40,145 nucleotides of DNA from Pseudomonadota bacterium (lineage in GTDB: Bacteria > Desulfobacterota > Anaeroferrophillalia > Anaeroferrophillales > Tharpellaceae), in contig DAOWHJ010000154.1 in NCBI GenBank assembly GCA_030641485.1, positions 1 through 40,145 of the forward strand, written 5' to 3'. The notes beneath the pieces were generated by a model. It searched no databases. It saw nothing but the letters and a program-made list of their open reading frames with translations, and was not told the DNA's origin. Within the stretch, counting starts at the first letter, position 1. The number at the start of each line of letters is the position of its first letter. A program made the translations under genes and the position numbers. This document shows, piece by piece, positions 7,590-16,402 of this stretch.

Positions 7590-7997
7590 ATGGCGCAGAC
7601 ATTTATAGGTAGTTACGAGTATTCTCTCGATGCAAAGGGGAGATTTAAGGTTCCGGCAGCGTATCGGGAGATACTGTTGCAGGACTATGACTACAGCCTG
7701 GTTGTGGCCACGGCTGTGGACCCGGATGCAGAAACCTATCTTGATTGTTTTCCGTTTGCGGTATGGAGTTCTTACGAAAAAGATCTTTTGGTTATGTCCA
7801 AGCGGGAGAGGCGTAAGGCGGTTGCAAGTGCACGTGAGTGTGCTCTGGATAAACAGGGACGGCTTCTGTTGCCGCCCACGTTGCGTGAACAGGCCGGATT
7901 GGGCCAAGAGTGCAATGATGTTGTTGTTGTCGGAAGTTTAGACCGGTTGGAGATCTGGAGCCGGGAACGATGGCTCAGAGAGTGTGAAAAGGATTAA
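7590..7997 (+). CDS. mraZ: MraZ, transcriptional repressor of the dcw cluster
   Basis: This 135-aa protein has two tandem SpoVT/AbrB-like DNA-binding repeats: SLDAKGRFKVPAAYRE near the N-terminus and ALDKQGRLLLPPTLRE in the C-terminal half. Both keep the conserved D-x-x-GR-x-x-x-P core. MraZ forms ring oligomers that bind repeats before its own gene, and it represses the division cluster in characterised bacteria. The matching GTGG repeats lie 26-49 bases upstream here. As usual it is the first gene of the cluster. It is followed by rsmH, the methyltransferase it is commonly paired with. Confidence 0.95.
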   Translation: MAQTFIGSYEYSLDAKGRFKVPAAYREILLQDYDYSLVVATAVDPDAETYLDCFPFAVWSSYEKDLLVMSKRERRKAVASARECALDKQGRLLLPPTLREQAGLGQECNDVVVVGSLDRLEIWSRERWLRECEKD

Positions 7998-8080
7998 TTG
8001 CTTTCTGAAACTCTGATTGTGGAATTGAGTGGACTTAGGAGAGGCTTTCCAAGTCTTTGCGGATGGAGTGCTGACACGAA

Positions 8081-9022
8081 ATGGGACATGTCCCGGTTCT
8101 TTTACAAGAGAGTATCGATCTTTTGCTTGATGCCGGAGGTAGTTTGGCAGGTGATAAGCTGATTGTTGATGCAACGTTTGGCGGCGGAGGCCATACGCGT
8201 AAATTGCTTGAGCTCAGTTCCGAGAGAACTGTGGTTGTTGCGATTGATCGTGATCCGGCGGCAGAGTTGAGGAGTCTATCGCTGAAGCAGGGGTTTGGTC
8301 CCCGTTTTAGGCTTTTAGCGGGTAATTTTGCTGAGCTTGATCTGCTTTTGGATGAGGCTGGGATTGGTCAGATTGATGGTTTGCTCCTTGACATAGGGCT
8401 TTCCAGTTTTCAACTGGATGAGGGTGGACGCGGTTTTAGTTTTCGGTCTGATGGGCCATTAGATATGCGTATGGATCCGACTACGGGTAGCCCGGCTTCT
8501 GCAATTATTCAAGAGGCAGATTGTGAGACCTTGGTGCGAATCTTTCGTGATTTCGGTGAGGAGCCCTACGCGTTAACCATTGCCCGTAAAATTATAGCAA
8601 CTAGGGAGCAGAGGCCGTTGTTGACAACGCGCTCGCTAGCTCAGTTAATTGCGGAGATGGTGCCCGAGTATAAGCGTTCTCGGCGACACCCTGCGACTTT
8701 GGTTTTTCAAGCGTTAAGGATTGTGGTTAACGATGAGCTTGGTGCTTTGGAACGGGTGTTGCGAATCGGTCTTGAGCGACTTAACCAGGGGGGACGGATG
8801 GTGGTTATCTCATACCATTCCCTTGAAGACCGTCTCGTGAAACGTTTTTTTCGGGACTCCGTAAAAGGCTGTATATGCCCGCCAAGGGTGCCAATTTGTG
8901 GCTGCGGCAGGGTTAGTCTAGTGAAAGTTTTGAACCGGTCTGGATTACGGCCGCAAAGTGCTGAGGTCGAGCGTAACCCTCGCAGTCGCAGTGCTTGTCT
9001 GCGGGCAATTGAGCGGTTGTAG
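8081..9022 (+). CDS. rsmH: RsmH, 16S rRNA (cytosine-1402-N4)-methyltransferase
   Basis: This 313-aa SAM-dependent enzyme methylates N4 of C1402 in 16S rRNA. HVPVLLQESIDLL opens the protein. The SAM-binding motif is DATFGGGGHTRKLL, followed by DGLLLDIGLSSFQLD and the long conserved SFRSDGPLDMRMDP. VISYHSLEDRLVKRFF and the C-terminal NPRSRSACLRAIERL complete the family pattern. The length is normal for the family. A GGAG lies somewhat far (about 13 bases) from the ATG. It is second gene of the cluster, as in most bacteria, with 83 bases after mraZ. Confidence 0.96.
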   Translation: MGHVPVLLQESIDLLLDAGGSLAGDKLIVDATFGGGGHTRKLLELSSERTVVVAIDRDPAAELRSLSLKQGFGPRFRLLAGNFAELDLLLDEAGIGQIDGLLLDIGLSSFQLDEGGRGFSFRSDGPLDMRMDPTTGSPASAIIQEADCETLVRIFRDFGEEPYALTIARKIIATREQRPLLTTRSLAQLIAEMVPEYKRSRRHPATLVFQALRIVVNDELGALERVLRIGLERLNQGGRMVVISYHSLEDRLVKRFFRDSVKGCICPPRVPICGCGRVSLVKVLNRSGLRPQSAEVERNPRSRSACLRAIERL

Positions 9023-9031
9023 GTTTCCCTG

Positions 9032-9319
9032 GTGGCCGCAAATAAACAACCGGCAACATCGCAGTGGGGTTTGTTGAATGGCTGTTTGCTGGTGGTTTTG
9101 GTTTTTATGGTTTTCTACTGCTCCTGGGTGAATAATAAGATTGTCACGCGGGGGTATCGACTGAATGAATTGCGAAAAAGTGAAAAACATTTAATTGAGG
9201 AGCAGGGTAAACTTGAAGCGGAATTGGCGACGTTGAAAAGGCCGCAAAATCTGGCTCGTCTTGCTCGCCAGTTGGGACTGAAAGAGCCTCGTTCAGGGCA
9301 TAAAATAGTGCTACCATGA
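9032..9319 (+). CDS. ftsL: FtsL-like cell-division protein
   Basis: This 95-aa bitopic membrane protein has a short cytoplasmic tail, one membrane helix (LLNGCLLVVLVFMVFYCSWV) and a periplasmic coiled coil (LNELRKSEKHLIEEQGKLEAE). It ends in the LARLARQLGLKEP segment typical of FtsL. FtsL binds FtsB and FtsQ and helps activate FtsWI septal synthesis. Sequence identity in this family is low, so the call rests on topology, size and position between rsmH and ftsI. The GTG start has AGG 8 bases upstream. Its stop overlaps the ftsI start (ATGA), implying coupled translation. Confidence 0.88.
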   Translation: MAANKQPATSQWGLLNGCLLVVLVFMVFYCSWVNNKIVTRGYRLNELRKSEKHLIEEQGKLEAELATLKRPQNLARLARQLGLKEPRSGHKIVLP

Positions 9320-11349
9320 AGCGTACAAAGCGCGAATCAAAACAAGAACGACGCAGTTTGCAAAACCGAATCAGGTTGGTGGCAGGCCTCGTCGTTTTTT
9401 GTTTGTTGGCGGTGGTTGCTCGGTCCTGGTTTGTTCAGATTGTAAAACATGACTACTACTTGGCCCGCCAGCAGCAGCAGCGGAGCTCAAATCTTCTAGT
9501 GACCTGTGATAGGGGAGAGATTTTGGCCGCTGATGGCGGGGCTTTAGCCATTACGGTTAAGGGCGAGTCACTTTTTGCAGATCCGCGAAATATTGACGAT
9601 AAAGAACGAATTGCTCAAGCTCTGGCACCTATTATCGGGCAAAAAGTTGCAACTCTTAAGCGACGTTTGAGTGGTGATCGTGGTTTTGTCTGGCTTAAGC
9701 GCACGTTAACTCCATCCCAGATAAAAGCATTGAAACCGTGGTGTGAGCAGGAAGCAGGGTTAGCCTTTTTCAAGGAGAACCAGCGGGTTTATCCCAACCG
9801 GGAACTTGCGGGCCAGGTCTTAGGATTTACCAATATTGATTGTTGTGGTCAGGAAGGGCTTGAACGCCATTACGATAAATATTTGCAAGGGCGCACAGTC
9901 TGCCTTGAGTGCGAATATGATGCCAAGCGTAAGTTAGTAGATAGCCTGCAAAATCCAGAGCTCAATTGTTATAAGGGAAAAACTGTCTATTTGACGATTG
10001 ATCGGCATGTTCAATCCTGGACTGAAGAGGCTCTTGCCACCGCAGTCACCAAAAGTCAGGGGCGGAGCGGCGTGGCATTGGTTATGGATGCCGATGATGG
10101 TGCACTCCTGGCGATGGCCCACTATCCTCGTTTTAATCCCAACAGCAAACGCAAAAACAACCCCTCTTTGTGGAGGAACCGGGCGGCAGTTGATCTTTTA
10201 GAGCCCGGGTCAACCTTTAAGGTTTTCACTTTGGTGGCTGCTTTGGAGTCGGGCCTTTTCAAGATAGATGATCAGATCGATTGTGAAGAGGGTAAATATA
10301 AAGTTGGTCGTCGGACAATTCATGATACCCATGAATATGGTCTTTTACGTCTTGATGAGATATTGAAATTTTCCAGCAACATAGGTTGCTCAAAGATTGT
10401 TGAGCAGCTTGGAGCCGAGCGCTTTCACGCGGTATTGAAAAAGTTTGGTTTTGGCTCTCGAAGTGGCATTGACTATCCCCATGAGCCTTCCGGTCGTTTG
10501 CGTTCATGGCAGAAGTGGCGGGCAATAGATCTTTGTAATGTCGCTTTTGGCCAAGGGGTTTCTATGACCTCGGTGCAGCTTACTGCGGCCTATGCGGCCT
10601 TGGCTAACGGCGGTTACCGGGTGACCCCGCATCTTGTGGCAAAAATTGTCAATGGGGCGGGCTGGACAGTTTACGAACACCAGGAAGATGGCTTGCCGAA
10701 GCGTGCTTGTAGCGCTGAAGTTGCTCGGCAGGTGGATGCGGCTTTAGGGCTGGTGGTTGAGGATGATGGGACCGCACCGAAAGCTCGGATTACCGGTTTT
10801 CGGGTTGCCGGCAAAACCGGGACCGCGCAGAAGTTTGATTTTGAAGAAAAGAGCTACTCGCACAGTAACTATTGGGCCTCATTTGTTGGCTATGTTGACC
10901 CGCCAGCCGGCCAGTCGCGCAAGGTTGTCTATGTCATGGTTGACGAACCGAAGAGCTCGATTTATGGTGGCATGGTTGCCGCTCCAGCTTTTCGCAAGAT
11001 TAATCGCCGTTTGGTGAGTTATTTTAACTACGCTCGAAATTCCGCTGTCGCTAAACTTACGGTCTCCTTGTCCGCGGATGAGGATGGCTTGGTCGGACGG
11101 GCTGGAATTTCTGAAGGGGTAGTTGTTGTGGATAATGCTGATGTCGTCGATCTACAGTCGAGTCAGGCTGAGTTGCTGGTTCCAGATTTTACCGGCCAGA
11201 CAATTCGTGAAGCCTTAACCCTTATCGGTGATTATCGTAATCAGATTAAAATTTCGGGTCAGGGGCGTATCATTGCCCAAGAGCCGGTTCCGGGAAGTCG
11301 GCTTGAGCCGGGACTCAATTTTGTTTTCAAATTGAGTAGTGAGATATAA
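9316..11349 (+). CDS. ftsI: FtsI/PBP3-type division transpeptidase with C-terminal PASTA domain
   Basis: This 677-aa class B penicillin-binding protein cross-links septal peptidoglycan. It has a cytoplasmic tail and one membrane anchor (LVAGLVVFCLLAVVA), then the non-catalytic pedestal with RGEILAADG. The transpeptidase domain carries the SxxK motif STFK (in LEPGSTFKVF), SSN (KFSSNIG) and KTG (GKTGTAQ). Near the end, LLVPDFTGQTIREAL ... IAQEPVPGSRLEPG is one PASTA domain. This domain is typical of SpoVD/PBP2x-like forms and is also seen in deltaproteobacterial FtsI, but is absent from E. coli FtsI. The start overlaps the ftsL stop. murF follows directly, in the place where murE is usually found. 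Confidence 0.95.
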   Translation: MKRTKRESKQERRSLQNRIRLVAGLVVFCLLAVVARSWFVQIVKHDYYLARQQQQRSSNLLVTCDRGEILAADGGALAITVKGESLFADPRNIDDKERIAQALAPIIGQKVATLKRRLSGDRGFVWLKRTLTPSQIKALKPWCEQEAGLAFFKENQRVYPNRELAGQVLGFTNIDCCGQEGLERHYDKYLQGRTVCLECEYDAKRKLVDSLQNPELNCYKGKTVYLTIDRHVQSWTEEALATAVTKSQGRSGVALVMDADDGALLAMAHYPRFNPNSKRKNNPSLWRNRAAVDLLEPGSTFKVFTLVAALESGLFKIDDQIDCEEGKYKVGRRTIHDTHEYGLLRLDEILKFSSNIGCSKIVEQLGAERFHAVLKKFGFGSRSGIDYPHEPSGRLRSWQKWRAIDLCNVAFGQGVSMTSVQLTAAYAALANGGYRVTPHLVAKIVNGAGWTVYEHQEDGLPKRACSAEVARQVDAALGLVVEDDGTAPKARITGFRVAGKTGTAQKFDFEEKSYSHSNYWASFVGYVDPPAGQSRKVVYVMVDEPKSSIYGGMVAAPAFRKINRRLVSYFNYARNSAVAKLTVSLSADEDGLVGRAGISEGVVVVDNADVVDLQSSQAELLVPDFTGQTIREALTLIGDYRNQIKISGQGRIIAQEPVPGSRLEPGLNFVFKLSSEI

Positions 11350-11350
11350 G

Positions 11351-12829
11351 ATGAACGAGCTGAAAAATTATTTTTGGAAACTCAGAGAGCTGCCGGCTCT
11401 GCTCAAGACCCACCCGCTACCGGTTTGTCGTGAAGTTGATCTAGATCAGGAAATTACCGGGGTTGCGACTGATTCTCGGACTATTGTTGCTGGCGAACTT
11501 TTTGTGGCTTTGTCGGGTGAGAACTTTGATGGTCATGATTTTATTGAGACCGCAATCGCCAAAGGTGCTCTTGCTGTAGTTGTGGTTGGGGCTGTTGCCG
11601 GACTTGCGGATTTGGCCCAGCGCTACCCGCAAACCTTTTTTCTGCCGGTGCCAGACGCTCTGGCGGCGCTGGCCAATCTGGCTCGGGCACGATTGCAAAA
11701 GATTGATCCAATTGTGGTTGCGGTGACCGGGTCAAACGGTAAAACCACTACCAAGGAGATGTTGGCAGAAATTTTGGTGCCTCATTTTCGGGTTCATAAA
11801 ACGGCGGGAAACTTTAATAACCGTATCGGTTTGCCGCTAACAATTTTCGCCATGGCGGATGATTGTCAAGTGGTAGTTTTGGAAATGGGCATGAATGCAC
11901 CAGGTGAGATTGCCGCCTTGGCAGCGACAGCGCCACCTGATTATGTCATCATAACCAATATTGCTAAAGCCCACCTGCAGGGTTTAGGGTCTTTAGATGA
12001 GATTGCCAAAGCTAAATGCGAGGTGATCGGTGAGCTTAAACCGGGCGCTTCTGTGATCTATAGCAGTGACGATCCCTATTTGGCTCGGTTGGTGCCGGAC
12101 ACGGCCGCAAGTCGCCCGGAGGGTTTAGTCCCAAAATTAATCTCGGTCTCCTGGCATGGGGCTGCAGAAGCTAAAATCAAGGTCTCGGAGATCTGGTTGA
12201 CACCAGAAGGTTCAAGCTTTGTTTTTACCCAAGGGAGTGAAAAAGCAACGGTCAAATTGCCCTGTTGGGGTCGTCATAATGTAATGAATGCGGCGCTGGC
12301 GTTGGCTGTGGGAATTTGTTTGGTCGGGGTTGCCCCGGTTCCTGCGGCCAACGCTTTGATCAACTTCAAGATGCCATCTGGGCGCTTGGAAAAGTATGAA
12401 TTTGGCAGTGCTGGGGTTTTGCTGCATGATGCCTACAATGCCAACCCCGACTCAATGGCGGCGGCTTTAACGGTGGTGGCAGAGCGCCGGGGGAAAAGAT
12501 TTTTGGCGCTAGTACTAGGGGATATGAATGAGCTTGGAACTGAAAGCGCCGTTCTGCATCAGCAATTGGGAGAAAAAATTGCGGAACTTAGGCCTAACCT
12601 GCTGGTTCTGCTGGGTGACTATGTTGGTGGAATTGCCAATGCCGCTCAATCTGGGGGGTTGCCCTTTGAGCGCATTGCCCAATTTCAGGTTGGAGCTTTT
12701 GCTGCGGTCGTGACCCTGCTCAAGGAACGTTTGCCTGATGATGCCCTGATTTTGGTTAAAGGATCACGAGGGGTGGCATTGGAGAAGGTTGTAAACCCAT
12801 TAGTAACTCATTTCGAGGCACGAAAATAG
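11351..12829 (+). CDS. murF: MurF, UDP-MurNAc-tripeptide--D-Ala-D-Ala ligase
   Basis: This 492-aa Mur ligase adds D-Ala-D-Ala to UDP-MurNAc-tripeptide with ATP in the cytoplasm. The N-terminal domain has VATDSRTIVAGELFVAL and NFDGHDF. The ATP loop is TGSNGKTTTKEM, with the Lys after the TTT that marks MurF. EMGMNAPGEI, ITNIAKAHLQGLGS and LHDAYNANPDSM follow. There is no DNPR motif, so it is not MurE. I use ATG 11351 rather than the upstream GTG in the track, because the GTG lies inside ftsI. Only one base separates it from the ftsI stop. Confidence 0.95.
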   Translation: MNELKNYFWKLRELPALLKTHPLPVCREVDLDQEITGVATDSRTIVAGELFVALSGENFDGHDFIETAIAKGALAVVVVGAVAGLADLAQRYPQTFFLPVPDALAALANLARARLQKIDPIVVAVTGSNGKTTTKEMLAEILVPHFRVHKTAGNFNNRIGLPLTIFAMADDCQVVVLEMGMNAPGEIAALAATAPPDYVIITNIAKAHLQGLGSLDEIAKAKCEVIGELKPGASVIYSSDDPYLARLVPDTAASRPEGLVPKLISVSWHGAAEAKIKVSEIWLTPEGSSFVFTQGSEKATVKLPCWGRHNVMNAALALAVGICLVGVAPVPAANALINFKMPSGRLEKYEFGSAGVLLHDAYNANPDSMAAALTVVAERRGKRFLALVLGDMNELGTESAVLHQQLGEKIAELRPNLLVLLGDYVGGIANAAQSGGLPFERIAQFQVGAFAAVVTLLKERLPDDALILVKGSRGVALEKVVNPLVTHFEARK

Positions 12830-13906
12830 ATGCTTTACCATATCCTTTACCCGTTGCATGAATTTTGGTCCGGTTTTAATGTCTTCAGGTATATTACATT
12901 TCGGGCGATTTATGCCGCTTTAACCGCTCTTTTTTTGGCGTTTTATTTAGGCCCCAAAGTTATCAATTGGCTTAAGGCTTTACAGATTGGTCAGGTAGTG
13001 CGTGAGGATGGTCCCCAGAGCCATCTAGTGAAGACCGGAACGCCGACTATGGGTGGGGTTTTGATAATCTTCTCAGTTGTGGTTGCAACTTTGCTCTGGG
13101 CTGATTTGACTGAAATTTATGTCTGGTTGGTATTAGCCGTGGTTATTGGTTTTGGCGCAATTGGCTTTGTTGATGACTATCGCAAACTGATGAAAGGGAA
13201 TTCAACTGGTCTCTCGGCGCGACAGAAACTTGCGGCCCAATTCGGGATTGCAACTATCTTCGCGGTGGCGGTCTGCATGTTGCCGGGATATTCAACCACG
13301 TTGACCGTACCTTTCTTTAAACGAGTGCTACCCGATTTCGGGTTGTTCTATATCCCCTTTATGGCAATTGTTGTGGTTGGAAGCTCAAATGCAGTTAATC
13401 TGACCGATGGCCTAGATGGTTTGGCAACCGGTCCTTCACTGGTTGCCTTTGCGGTCTACATGGTTTTTACCTATGTCGCCGGTCATCGTGTTCTGGCCGA
13501 TTATCTGCAAGTTCAACATATCGTCGGGGTTGGTGAGGTTGCGGTTTTCTGTGGTGCTATGATTGGTGCAGCTTTGGGATTCCTCTGGTTTAATACCTAT
13601 CCCGCAGCGATTTTTATGGGTGATGTCGGTTCATTGGCATTGGGTGCAGGACTTGGAGCTGTTGCTGCGGTAACCAAACAAGAGCTCTTACTCTTTTTAG
13701 TTGGTGGAATTTTTGTTTTGGAAACTATGTCAGTTATCATTCAGGTGGCTTCGTTTAAACTGACCGGCAAGCGAGTATTTCGTATGGCTCCTTTGCACCA
13801 TCATTTTGAGTTGAAGGGTTGGGCCGAACCCAAGGTAATTGTCAGGTTCTGGATTATCGCATTAATCCTGGCCCTCTTTGCATTAAGTACACTTAAGTTG
13901 AGGTAG
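12830..13906 (+). CDS. mraY: MraY, phospho-MurNAc-pentapeptide transferase
   Basis: This 358-aa polytopic inner-membrane enzyme moves phospho-MurNAc-pentapeptide from UDP to undecaprenyl phosphate, making lipid [10 protein letters not shown] and FVDDYRK carry the early conserved region and Asp pair. [13 protein letters not shown] is the central motif, and [11 protein letters not shown] and [12 protein letters not shown] (the His-rich loop) follow. About ten membrane helices are evident. The ATG follows the murF stop without a gap, which suggests translational coupling. Confidence 0.97.
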   Translation: MLYHILYPLHEFWSGFNVFRYITFRAIYAALTALFLAFYLGPKVINWLKALQIGQVVREDGPQSHLVKTGTPTMGGVLIIFSVVVATLLWADLTEIYVWLVLAVVIGFGAIGFVDDYRKLMKGNSTGLSARQKLAAQFGIATIFAVAVCMLPGYSTTLTVPFFKRVLPDFGLFYIPFMAIVVVGSSNAVNLTDGLDGLATGPSLVAFAVYMVFTYVAGHRVLADYLQVQHIVGVGEVAVFCGAMIGAALGFLWFNTYPAAIFMGDVGSLALGAGLGAVAAVTKQELLLFLVGGIFVLETMSVIIQVASFKLTGKRVFRMAPLHHHFELKGWAEPKVIVRFWIIALILALFALSTLKLR

Positions 13907-13909
13907 AAA

Positions 13910-15307
13910 ATGCAGGTTGCTAACCTGAATAAGAGAGCATTGGTTGTCGGGCTTGGTGTCAGTGGTATCGCTGCCGCCCGTCTGCTTTGTGCCCAGGGTT
14001 TTCAGGTGGCGGTCAGTGACCGGCGTTCAACGACAGAGTTAAAAGATGTTATCGGGGAGCTGAGACAACTTGGTATTAATGAAATTGAAACTTCAGGCCA
14101 TAGCGAAGCGCTCTTTCTCAATCAAAATCTAATTATTGTTAGCCCCGGAGTGCCATTATCATTGCCGATTTTCACAAAGGCACGTGCGTATGGCTGTGAA
14201 ATTATTGGCGAGGTTGAGCTTGCCGCCCGTAGTAGTAACCTGCCGATGCTCGCTTTGACCGGAACCAACGGTAAGACGACAACGGTGTCCCTGCTTGGAG
14301 AAGTTTTTCAAGCCGCCGGGGTTAAGGCCTTTGTTGGTGGCAACCTCGGCCGGCCTGCGGTCGAAATGGTAGAGTCAGGGAATGATATTGCAATTTTAGA
14401 ACTTAGCAGTTTTCAACTTGAGGGGGTTGCCAGTTTTCGTCCCCGGATAGCGGTTATCTTGAACCTGACTCCAGATCATCAGGATCGCTATAGCGACAGC
14501 GCCGCCTATCTTGCCGCAAAAGTCAGAATCAGTAAGACTCAAGAGGGTGTCGATTTTCTTGTCCTGAATTATGATGATCCCAAGCTTAGAGTTTTGGGTG
14601 CTGAGTTAATGGCACGACGGCAGGCGGGGGGGGATCTCCCGCAAGTACTATTTTTCAGTGTCGAAGAGAAGTTCGTTGAAAAGGGTGGAAGCTGGATTAA
14701 TGGCAGAATAGTAATTAAGACCAAAACCCTGTCCGGGCATAATCTGGATCTGGACTTTAGGGCGCCGACCGTAAAATTGCCGGGTGCGCATAATCGTTCC
14801 AATTACTTAGCTGCCCTCTTGACGGCTCTAATTTATGGTCTGGATGAAAAGAGCTCTATTGATACCTTAAGTTCATTTTTGGGAATTCCGCATCGGCTCG
14901 AATTTGTTGGGAGCAAAGCCGGGGTTGACTACTATAACGATTCCAAGGCTACTAACATTGATGCTGTGGTTAAAGCTGTCGGTAGTTTTGAAAAGCCAAT
15001 TCTGCTGCTACTTGGTGGTTATGATAAAGGGGCAGATTTCTCATTATTAGATAAACACCTTAAGAAAAATCTGCGGAGCTTAATTCCCTTTGGCCAGGCT
15101 GCAGCTGAAGTCGCAAAGCAGCTCTCCGGGTTTGATCAGGGTTTTCGGGCCCAGAACCTGGAAGCTGCGTTGCAACAGGCTGTCGCCACCGCCAAACCTG
15201 GTGACGTGGTCCTTCTGGCACCGGGCTGTGCCAGTTTTGATGAGTTTGCAAATTATGAAGAGCGCGGTGATCGCTTTCGCGAATTAGTACTAAGCTTCAG
15301 GGACTGA
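13910..15307 (+). CDS. murD: MurD, UDP-MurNAc-L-alanine--D-glutamate ligase
   Basis: This 465-aa Mur ligase adds D-glutamate to UDP-MurNAc-L-Ala. The N-terminal Rossmann-like domain shows VVGLGVSGIAAARLL. The ATP loop is ALTGTNGKTTTVSL. ELSSFQLEG, NLTPDHQDRY and GAHNRSNYLAAL are the MurD pattern, and FVGSKAGVDYYNDSKATN and LAPGCASFDEF complete the C-terminal domain. It begins three bases after mraY, inside the tight ftsI-to-ftsW run. Confidence 0.96.
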   Translation: MQVANLNKRALVVGLGVSGIAAARLLCAQGFQVAVSDRRSTTELKDVIGELRQLGINEIETSGHSEALFLNQNLIIVSPGVPLSLPIFTKARAYGCEIIGEVELAARSSNLPMLALTGTNGKTTTVSLLGEVFQAAGVKAFVGGNLGRPAVEMVESGNDIAILELSSFQLEGVASFRPRIAVILNLTPDHQDRYSDSAAYLAAKVRISKTQEGVDFLVLNYDDPKLRVLGAELMARRQAGGDLPQVLFFSVEEKFVEKGGSWINGRIVIKTKTLSGHNLDLDFRAPTVKLPGAHNRSNYLAALLTALIYGLDEKSSIDTLSSFLGIPHRLEFVGSKAGVDYYNDSKATNIDAVVKAVGSFEKPILLLLGGYDKGADFSLLDKHLKKNLRSLIPFGQAAAEVAKQLSGFDQGFRAQNLEAALQQAVATAKPGDVVLLAPGCASFDEFANYEERGDRFRELVLSFRD

Positions 15308-15322
15308 AGGTAGTTTGTCGAT

Positions 15323-16402
15323 ATGAAACGCGATGAAATAGTTCTTGTGACAGTGGTGGCAACGATGCTTTGCTTAGGGTTGCTGATGGTATTCAATGCC
15401 AGCAGTATCAAAGCCTTTAATGCGTATGGACAGAGTGGTCATTATCTTCTCCGGCAGTTGATCTTCGCAATTTTGGGTGGGGTTGCTCTTTTTCTTTGTG
15501 CCCGTTTTGATTATCACTGGTGGAGCAAATTGACCCTGCCGTTGGTGCTTCTTAGTATTGGTATATTGGTTCTGGTATTGTTGCCGGGCTTCGGGGTTAA
15601 TGTGAAAGGGGCAACCCGCTGGATTAAGACCCCACTTTTCAATCTTCAGGCTTCAGAGTTCTGTAAATTAAGTTTTGTCATCTATCTGAGTGCGTATTTG
15701 GCAAAGCGGGAAGGAAAATTAACTGACTTTAAGAGTGCATTCCTGCCGCCCTGGATCATCCTTGGTATCGTCGTAACGCTGTTAATGATGGAGCCCGATT
15801 TCGGTTCATCTCTGGTACTTGGAGCACTGACTTTTGTTCTGCTTTTTGTGGCTGGGGCCCGGATCAAACATTTAGCAATTATAGCACTGATCGGTGTAGG
15901 CGGGATTGTGGTGGCAGTTGCCGGAGCTCCCTACCGGATGGCACGGGTCATCTCATTTCTTAATCTTGATGGTAAGGGTGTATCGTACCAATTGAAACAG
16001 TCTTTGATTGCCTATGGTGCCGGGGGAGTGAGTGGCACTGGGGCTGGAAACAGTGTCCAAAAACTTCTTTACCTGCCGGAAGCGTATACCGATTTTATTG
16101 TTGCGGTTTGGGCTGAAGAGTTCGGCTTTATCGGGGTAGCACTGCTGGCTTTATTGATAGTTTTACTTTTTGGGGTCGGACTTAAAATTTCCCGTACAGC
16201 TCCTGACCGTTTTGGTAGCATCTTAGCTTTTGGCGTGACCCTGCTTTTAGTTTTACAGATGACAGTTAATTTCTGGGTTACTCTTGGTCTCTTGCCGACC
16301 AAGGGGTTGACCTTTCCTTTTTTAAGTTATGGTGGAAGTTCACTTTGTGTATCTTTAGCCGCAGTTGGAGTTTTGTTGAATGTCAGTCGTCAGACCCGTT
16401 AA
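15323..16402 (+). CDS. ftsW: FtsW, septal peptidoglycan glycosyltransferase (SEDS family)
   Basis: This 359-aa polytopic SEDS protein polymerises lipid II at the septum together with FtsI. FNASSIKAF follows helix 1. GFGVNVKGATRWI and LQASEFCKLSFVIYLS form the conserved core. LMMEPDFGSSLVL, QSLIAYGAGG and LPEAYTDFIVAVWAEEFG follow, and LPTKGLTFPFLSYGGSSL is the C-terminal signature. It begins 15 bases after murD. Its last 23 bases overlap the start of murG. Confidence 0.96.
   Translation: MKRDEIVLVTVVATMLCLGLLMVFNASSIKAFNAYGQSGHYLLRQLIFAILGGVALFLCARFDYHWWSKLTLPLVLLSIGILVLVLLPGFGVNVKGATRWIKTPLFNLQASEFCKLSFVIYLSAYLAKREGKLTDFKSAFLPPWIILGIVVTLLMMEPDFGSSLVLGALTFVLLFVAGARIKHLAIIALIGVGGIVVAVAGAPYRMARVISFLNLDGKGVSYQLKQSLIAYGAGGVSGTGAGNSVQKLLYLPEAYTDFIVAVWAEEFGFIGVALLALLIVLLFGVGLKISRTAPDRFGSILAFGVTLLLVLQMTVNFWVTLGLLPTKGLTFPFLSYGGSSLCVSLAAVGVLLNVSRQTR

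Noticed and set aside
7536-7907. 123-aa minus-strand ORF across mraZ
   Set aside because: It is a shadow of mraZ with no recognisable domain.
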